Source: Polaribacter reichenbachii | GTDB taxonomy: Bacteria; Bacteroidota; Bacteroidia; Flavobacteriales; Flavobacteriaceae | Assembly (NCBI RefSeq): GCF_001975665.1 | Contig: NZ_CP019419.1 | Location: forward strand, 124,001-188,000 | Length of the DNA: 64,000 nucleotides | Reading direction: 5' to 3' | Shown here: positions 59,328 to 64,000 of the stretch, piece after piece | Position numbering within the stretch: the first letter of the stretch is position 1 | Layout of the letters: each line of letters begins with the position of its first letter | Notes under the pieces: generated by a model | Database searches by the model: none | What the model was told of the DNA's origin: nothing | What the model saw: the letters and a program-made list of their open reading frames with translations, nothing else | Made by a program: the position numbers and the translations under genes

Positions 59328-60842
59328 ATGTTAGATAAAGGAGTTAGCACAACTGTTGAAGAACCACAAATGTTTGGACATCCAAAAGGATTGTTCTATT
59401 TATTTTTTGCTGAATTATGGGAGCGTTTTAGTTTCTATGGAATGAGAGCATTACTTACGCTCTATATGGTTGAAAAAATATTTGCTGCAATTACAGAAAG
59501 AGATACAGCTACAGCTGTTGTTTACGCTTCCTATGGTTCTTTAGTGTATGCTTCTACAGTGATTGGAGGTCAAATTTCTGATAAAATTCTTGGTATGAGA
59601 GCCTCTATTTTTTTAGGAGGAATTTTAATGTCTTTAGGTCATTTTGTTTTAGCAATTGAAAATGATATCGCTTTCTTTTTGGCTTTAGCTTTTATTGTAG
59701 TTGGTAATGGTTTTTTTAAACCTAATATATCAACATTTGTAGGTGCTTTATATAAAGATGGTGATGTAAGAAAAGATTCTGGTTTTACCATTTTCTATAT
59801 GGGTATTAATATTGGTGGTATGGTTGCACCTTTTTTGTGTGGTTTATTAGCTGTTAAATATGGGTATCATTATGGCTTTGGTTTAGCAGGAATTGGAATG
59901 TTAGCTGGTTTGATTTTTTTTTGGAGTGGAATTAAAAAAAATGTATTTGGAGACAAAGGTATGCCACCAAGTAAAGACGTTTATGAGAAAAAAATAATTG
60001 GAGTTCCTCAAAAAACATTAATTCCTATTGTTGCTTTTTTATGTGCTCCTGCTATTGCATGGTTATTATCTTCTTGGCAAGATAATTATGTTACAGGTAT
60101 TTTTAAATTTATTGGTGTTGCTGTATTAGTATATCTTGGATATATTATATATAATTTAAAAACAAATGAAGCTAGAAAAAAGTTATTTATGGCTGTTTTA
60201 ATTACATTTTTTATGACGCTTTTTTGGGGTTTCCATGAATTATCTGGAAGTGTAATTACCTTATTTGCCTCTAGAAATGTAGATTTAGAAGGTATAATGA
60301 CTGCTGGTCAAACCAATGGGTTAAACTCTATGTTTATCATCATTTTAGCAATCCCAATTTCTTTATTATGGGGTTATTTATCTAAAAAAGGTATGAACCC
60401 AAGAACTCCCTATAAATTTGGTTTAGGATTACTTTTTGCAGGTTTAAGTTTTTATATTCTTTCAATAAGTGGAGCTAGTGCTAATGAAAACGGATTAGTT
60501 CCTTTTTATTATTTATTTGCAATGTATTTAATCATTTCTATTGGAGAGTTATTTATGTCACCTGTAGGTTTATCTAAAATCACAGATTTATCACCTAAAA
60601 ACATTGTAGCTTTTATGATGGGAGTTTGGTTTTTATCATCCGCATTTGCTTTTCAAATAGTAGGATTTATTTCTGAACAATTAGCCATTGAAAATGTTCC
60701 AGGACAAGTTATTAACCCATTAGATACATTAGGTGTTTATACAGATGGTTTTAACCTAATAGCTATGTACGCTCTTGGTGCAGGAGCAATTGTTCTTTTA
60801 TTTTCTCCATTAATGAAGAAATTATTAGGAAACGTGCATTAA
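59328..60842 (+). CDS. Peptide MFS transporter (POT/PTR family)
   Basis: A 504-residue proton-coupled oligopeptide transporter with about 14 helices. The POT signature ExxERFxFYG is present as ELWERFSFYG (residues 29-38), followed by the YASYGSLVYASTVIGGQISDKILGMR loop and GNGFFKPNISTFVGALY and MGINIGGMVAPFLCG. It imports di- and tripeptides. The DPPIV gene directly upstream supplies its likely substrates (X-Pro dipeptides). Confidence 0.95.
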   Translation: MLDKGVSTTVEEPQMFGHPKGLFYLFFAELWERFSFYGMRALLTLYMVEKIFAAITERDTATAVVYASYGSLVYASTVIGGQISDKILGMRASIFLGGILMSLGHFVLAIENDIAFFLALAFIVVGNGFFKPNISTFVGALYKDGDVRKDSGFTIFYMGINIGGMVAPFLCGLLAVKYGYHYGFGLAGIGMLAGLIFFWSGIKKNVFGDKGMPPSKDVYEKKIIGVPQKTLIPIVAFLCAPAIAWLLSSWQDNYVTGIFKFIGVAVLVYLGYIIYNLKTNEARKKLFMAVLITFFMTLFWGFHELSGSVITLFASRNVDLEGIMTAGQTNGLNSMFIIILAIPISLLWGYLSKKGMNPRTPYKFGLGLLFAGLSFYILSISGASANENGLVPFYYLFAMYLIISIGELFMSPVGLSKITDLSPKNIVAFMMGVWFLSSAFAFQIVGFISEQLAIENVPGQVINPLDTLGVYTDGFNLIAMYALGAGAIVLLFSPLMKKLLGNVH

Positions 60843-60863
60843 TTTTTAAGGAGAAAATAAAAT

Positions 60864-60871
60864 TAACTTTG
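60864..60871 (+). promoter_or_regulatory. -7 box of thioredoxin-like gene
   Basis: TAACTTTG, perfect TAnnTTTG, 25 bases before the ATG at 60897; no clear -33. Confidence 0.5.
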
Positions 60872-60896
60872 GCATATCATTTGTAAATGTTTCAAT

Positions 60897-61421
60897 ATGA
60901 AAAAAACATTTTTATTATTACTTATAATATTCGCTAGTTTTTCAACTAACGCTCAAGATGAAATTAAATGGCTTTCTTTCGAAAAAGCAATCGCTTTAAA
61001 CAAAGAAAACCCGAAACCAATTTTAATTGATGTGTATACAGATTGGTGTGGTTATTGTAAAAAAATGGATAAAGAAACCTATGCCAATAAAGTAATTATC
61101 GATTATATAAATAAAAACTTTTATGCCATAAAATTAGATGGTGAAGGCAAAGAAGATATTGAATACAAAGGCTATACTTTTAAATATAAAAAGGAAGGTA
61201 GATCTGAATATCACGAATTATCTGCTGCTTTGCTAGAAGGACAATTATCATATCCTTCAACCGTTTTTATGTCTGATAAAGAAGAAATGCTTCAAAAGGT
61301 TCCTGGTTATTTATCAGCAGAACGCTTTGAAAAAATACTCGCTTTTTTTAATACAAAAGCATACAAAGATCAAGAATGGGTTAATTTTGAAAAAGATTTT
61401 AAAAGCAATATAAAACCTTAA
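60897..61421 (+). CDS. Periplasmic thioredoxin-family protein
   Basis: A 174-residue exported thioredoxin-fold protein: signal peptide (TFLLLLIIFASFSTNAQ), active site C51-G-Y-C54 in TDWCGYCKKMDKE, cis-Pro in SYPSTVFM. It belongs to the DUF255-like/thioredoxin_7 group that helps thiol redox in the periplasm. In flavobacteria it is commonly next to ComEC and the POT transporter. Its stop overlaps the convergent comEC stop by four bases. Confidence 0.9.
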   Translation: MKKTFLLLLIIFASFSTNAQDEIKWLSFEKAIALNKENPKPILIDVYTDWCGYCKKMDKETYANKVIIDYINKNFYAIKLDGEGKEDIEYKGYTFKYKKEGRSEYHELSAALLEGQLSYPSTVFMSDKEEMLQKVPGYLSAERFEKILAFFNTKAYKDQEWVNFEKDFKSNIKP

Positions 61422-63436
61422 TTACTTAAAATATAAGCTCCTTTTTTTGCAGTGTCATGAAAAGGAGTTTTTTTATTCTCGGCTGTTTGCTGCCATCTTT
61501 TTACATAACTTTTATAGTTAGAACCATCTGCAATAATTTGTTTAGGTTTTAATTGCATTATCAATCTTTCTAAGTTGATTTTAGGTGATTGTTGCAACAA
61601 AACAATCGGATTTTTTAAATCATTTAACTGATAAATTCCTAAACTATCTACCACCAAAATAATTTCATTTTTAAATTGATAAATATTTGAAACATCATTA
61701 TTTAAAGTCTGATGTATATTTTCTCCAATTCTATAAGAACTTAACAAACCTAAATTTTGGATATTGATACTATCTAAATCGTGATGAATTTCAACTTGTT
61801 CTCCTACTCTATTGCCAAGAATTGAATTTCTACTTTTATGAAAAACAATAAATTCTTCTTTTGTTTTCTTTTGATGTTTATGAACCAAAAAAACACTCTG
61901 AATAACTAAAATTGAACTAAGAAAATATATCAATCTTTTGGGTGATTTTTTCATTAAAAAAAGAACTCCAATAAACGTTGCTGTGTAAGTTGCTAACATC
62001 ATAAAAAATGATAGCGAAATCTCTTTAAATAAAAATTGTTCTTGATGAGAAATCCAACTTACAAAACTGTTCATTACAGAAATAACATAACCATAGCAAT
62101 TTGCCAAAAACTGTGGTAAAACTCCTATTAAAGCTAAGAATATTACTAAAATCCCTGCAACTAAAATAGCACCTAAAAACGGAATGATTATTAAATTAGA
62201 AAGCATAAACAAACCCGGAAACTGATGAAAATAGAATAAACTTAAAGGCAAAACTCCTATTTGAGCAGCAATTGAAACTGATGCTAATTGCCAAATTTTT
62301 TCATCAACTATAAATCTTGGCTTGTAAATTATATACAATTTCGGTTGAATTAAAATAATACCGAAAACCGCTAAATAACTCATTTGAAAACCTACATCAA
62401 ATAAAAACATAGGTTTAAAAATCAATAATAAAAACATAGACGATATTAACGAAAACACAGAAACATTTTTCTGATTAAAAGACATACCAATCGCCAAAAA
62501 AGTAAACATAGTTACAGCTCTTGTTACAGATGCAGATAAACCTGCTATAAAAGCAAACATCCAAAGAAATAAAACAATACAGATTATTTTTATGAATTTT
62601 CCTTTTTTTAATCGTTCTAAAGGTTTTAACAACCAAGTTAAAATCAATAAAATAATACCAACGTGCAAACCAGATACAGCTAAAATATGTATGGCTCCTG
62701 CTTTAGAATAGTTTGCCAAAAGTTCTTTAGATATTTCTTGCCTTTGCCCTAATAACAAAGCGTTTATTACTGCTAATTCATCGTTTTTAAATTGATATTT
62801 TTGTAGCGATTCTTGTATTTTAGTTCTAAATTTTGCAGATAAACCTACCAATGAAAAGGGTTTAAAACCTAGTCTTATAAAATTATTTTTGCTAATAAAT
62901 AGTTGTTGATGAATACCCTGTTTAGCTAAGTAAAACCGATAATCAAATTGATGTGGATTTAAAGGTTTATTAATTGCTTTAAAAGGTGATTTTACATAAA
63001 GGAGTTCATCAACTTTAAAAGGTTTAGCAACACTATCTTTTGATAAGTTTAATAATACTCTACCCCTAGTTTTTAGGCTATCTATTTGCAAAACTTCTGC
63101 TTCAAATTTATGGTGATATAAACTTGATTTTAGAACTTTATCAATCTTTAAAATAGCAGTAGAAGTACTAGTTAATTGTTTTTGATAATAGTTCTCATAA
63201 TTCAAATCGTTGTTTACAAAAACAGAAAAAATCCCTAAAAAAAAGAAAAAAACAAACGCTAAAACAGTTCTTATAATTCTATTGTTGAGCAATAATATAA
63301 AACCTAAAAGAACAGAAAGTAATACCCCTATTTTAGTAAAACTAAAATGGCAAATTTTGATATAAAATTGTAAAACTATTCCTAGAATTATAGAAATAAC
63401 AAAATGTAGAGGTAAATAACCTAGTATCTTTTTCAT
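61418..63436 (-). CDS. comEC: ComEC/Rec2 family DNA-uptake channel
   Basis: A 672-residue membrane protein: N-terminal helices and DUF4131-type OB domain (about 30-190), then the Competence domain with INALLLGQRQEISKELLANYSKAGAIHILAVSGLHVGI (the HxLAVSGLHV signature) and about ten helices to residue 515. The C-terminal ~150 residues occupy the beta-lactamase-like domain place, but the metal HxHxDH motif is absent, as in other short Bacteroidota ComEC proteins. It would carry transforming DNA across the inner membrane. Confidence 0.92.
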   Translation of the reverse strand: MKKILGYLPLHFVISIILGIVLQFYIKICHFSFTKIGVLLSVLLGFILLLNNRIIRTVLAFVFFFFLGIFSVFVNNDLNYENYYQKQLTSTSTAILKIDKVLKSSLYHHKFEAEVLQIDSLKTRGRVLLNLSKDSVAKPFKVDELLYVKSPFKAINKPLNPHQFDYRFYLAKQGIHQQLFISKNNFIRLGFKPFSLVGLSAKFRTKIQESLQKYQFKNDELAVINALLLGQRQEISKELLANYSKAGAIHILAVSGLHVGIILLILTWLLKPLERLKKGKFIKIICIVLFLWMFAFIAGLSASVTRAVTMFTFLAIGMSFNQKNVSVFSLISSMFLLLIFKPMFLFDVGFQMSYLAVFGIILIQPKLYIIYKPRFIVDEKIWQLASVSIAAQIGVLPLSLFYFHQFPGLFMLSNLIIIPFLGAILVAGILVIFLALIGVLPQFLANCYGYVISVMNSFVSWISHQEQFLFKEISLSFFMMLATYTATFIGVLFLMKKSPKRLIYFLSSILVIQSVFLVHKHQKKTKEEFIVFHKSRNSILGNRVGEQVEIHHDLDSINIQNLGLLSSYRIGENIHQTLNNDVSNIYQFKNEIILVVDSLGIYQLNDLKNPIVLLQQSPKINLERLIMQLKPKQIIADGSNYKSYVKRWQQTAENKKTPFHDTAKKGAYILSN

Positions 63437-63479
63437 ATAGCATGATAAAGATACTAAAAAAAAAAATCAAACCACTTAT

Positions 63480-63956
63480 TTACAATACATTAGAAGCTTT
63501 CACAAACGTATTCTTCCAATATTTTTCTGACATCGAAGAGACAATTACACCTCTAGAAGTTGTAGCATGAATAAAAAATATTTGTCCGTTTTTAATCTCA
63601 GTTACCAAACCAACGTGATTAATTTGATTTGACCTTCGGCTTATTTTAAAGAATAATAAATCGCCTTTTTTCACTTTAGCTAAAGCAATTTTTTTACCCT
63701 CTTTTGCCATGTATCTAGAAGATCTAGGTAATGCAATATTTTCTTCGCCAAAAGAAACAAACACGACTCCAGAACAATCCATCCCTTTTCTTGTTGTGCC
63801 TCCGTATTTGTATTTTACACCTTTATATTTTAGTGCATTTGCAACAACTATATCTGCTTTTGATATTTTATTTTTTGTGTAATTTACAGCACTCGCAGAA
63901 GAAAAACAAGAACTTAAAACAAAGGTTAACATTATAAAAAGTAGTTTTTTCTTCAT
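63480..63956 (-). CDS. Small NlpC/P60 (C40) lipoprotein
   Basis: A 158-residue lipoprotein peptidase: lipobox VLSSC (C17) and one NlpC/P60 domain with catalytic C61 in KGMDCSGVVF, His in NHVGLVTEI and the third polar residue in FIHATTS. It is probably a D,L-endopeptidase of peptidoglycan. It lies 43 bases upstream of comEC and may be cotranscribed; this order is seen in other Flavobacteriaceae. Confidence 0.9.
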   Translation of the reverse strand: MKKKLLFIMLTFVLSSCFSSASAVNYTKNKISKADIVVANALKYKGVKYKYGGTTRKGMDCSGVVFVSFGEENIALPRSSRYMAKEGKKIALAKVKKGDLLFFKISRRSNQINHVGLVTEIKNGQIFFIHATTSRGVIVSSMSEKYWKNTFVKASNVL

Positions 63957-63960
63957 ACGC

Positions 63961-64000
63961 TTAAGGCTTTAAATTTTCTATAATAAGTTTTGCTGTTTTT
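63961..64000 (-). CDS. 3' end of an upstream gene, possibly lpxB
   Basis: The last 12 codons of a minus-strand gene enter the window: KTAKLIIENLKP then TAA. The end and the flavobacterial order lpxB - C40 peptidase - comEC suggest lipid-A-disaccharide synthase, but this short piece cannot prove it. The C40 gene starts 4 bases after the stop. Confidence 0.35.
   Translation of the reverse strand, partial: KTAKLIIENLKP

Noticed and set aside
61418-61950. Truncated metallo-beta-lactamase domain of ComEC as a broken gene
   Set aside because: The frame is open to a normal family-like end, and short ComEC proteins without the metal motif are usual in this phylum.

Overview
The window is low-GC DNA from a marine member of the Flavobacteriaceae (Bacteroidota), probably a Polaribacter- or Tenacibaculum-like organism. 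This rests on the Bacteroidota promoter box TAnnTTTG before many genes, LytTR and reg_prop two-component proteins, an NADH- or NADPH-linked class II HMG-CoA reductase (mevalonate route), carboxypeptidase-regulatory-like TonB receptors, and several families seen mainly in flavobacteria (DUF2256/TIGR03643 next to photolyases, Lacal_2735, DUF2853, DUF6428, DUF6500). No rRNA, tRNA, CRISPR array, prophage or classical IS element was seen.

Region 1 (1-16.2 kb): the 3' end of a YyaL-like gene, then two consecutive operons that form a photorepair and light-stress block. The first (740-9142) encodes TetR, an ABC1 kinase, a flavin reductase, an SDR/DUF2867 protein, DUF2256, cryptochrome-DASH, a PhrB/(6-4)-type photolyase without Fe-S cysteines, and a second cryptochrome-like protein. 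The second (9233-15652) encodes an unknown 144-aa protein, TIGR03643, GTP cyclohydrolase I, two small paralogues, an SDR, glutathione peroxidase, Lacal_2735, TspO, DUF3050, an SRPBCC protein and a class I CPD photolyase. The same 28-bp-spaced dyad GTTTAACT...TTAAAC lies just upstream of the -7 box of each operon, which suggests that the TetR protein controls both.

Region 2 (16.2-26.4 kb): an ArsR/DUF6428 pair, a five-gene ECF sigma operon (sigma, membrane anti-sigma candidate, repeat lipoprotein, Spy-like protein, beta-barrel), yaaA, a SanA-like gene, L-serine dehydratase, DUF2853, and dnaK with a possible sigma-54-type promoter. Region 3 (26.4-42.7 kb): a LytS/LytTR two-component pair, a possible small RNA, an ADP-ribose/CDP-alcohol diphosphatase, a lipoprotein cyclase, NDH-2, a membrane-bound LytTR regulator beside an acyltransferase, an AraC regulator, a TonB receptor, and a DUF2141/DUF2306 operon.

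Region 4 (42.8-53.9 kb, minus strand): kynurenine catabolism. Kynureninase, KMO, 3-hydroxyanthranilate dioxygenase, ACMS decarboxylase, aminomuconate-semialdehyde dehydrogenase and a RidA-type deaminase together would take kynurenine to 2-aminomuconate and beyond. This cluster is split by a 1.6-kb stretch with two small mobile-looking units: a RAYT transposase bracketed by REP palindromes and a GIY-YIG nuclease bracketed by inverted copies of a different bulged palindrome. Region 5 (54-64 kb): two NlpC/P60 proteins, an HMG-CoA reductase fused to DUF1569, DPP-IV-type peptidase plus POT peptide transporter, a periplasmic thioredoxin, ComEC, and a possible lpxB end.

A recurrent theme is that several unrelated repeat families (CAG heptads, a 90-bp element, REPs, GIY-YIG palindromes) sit exactly at the stop codons of neighbouring genes.
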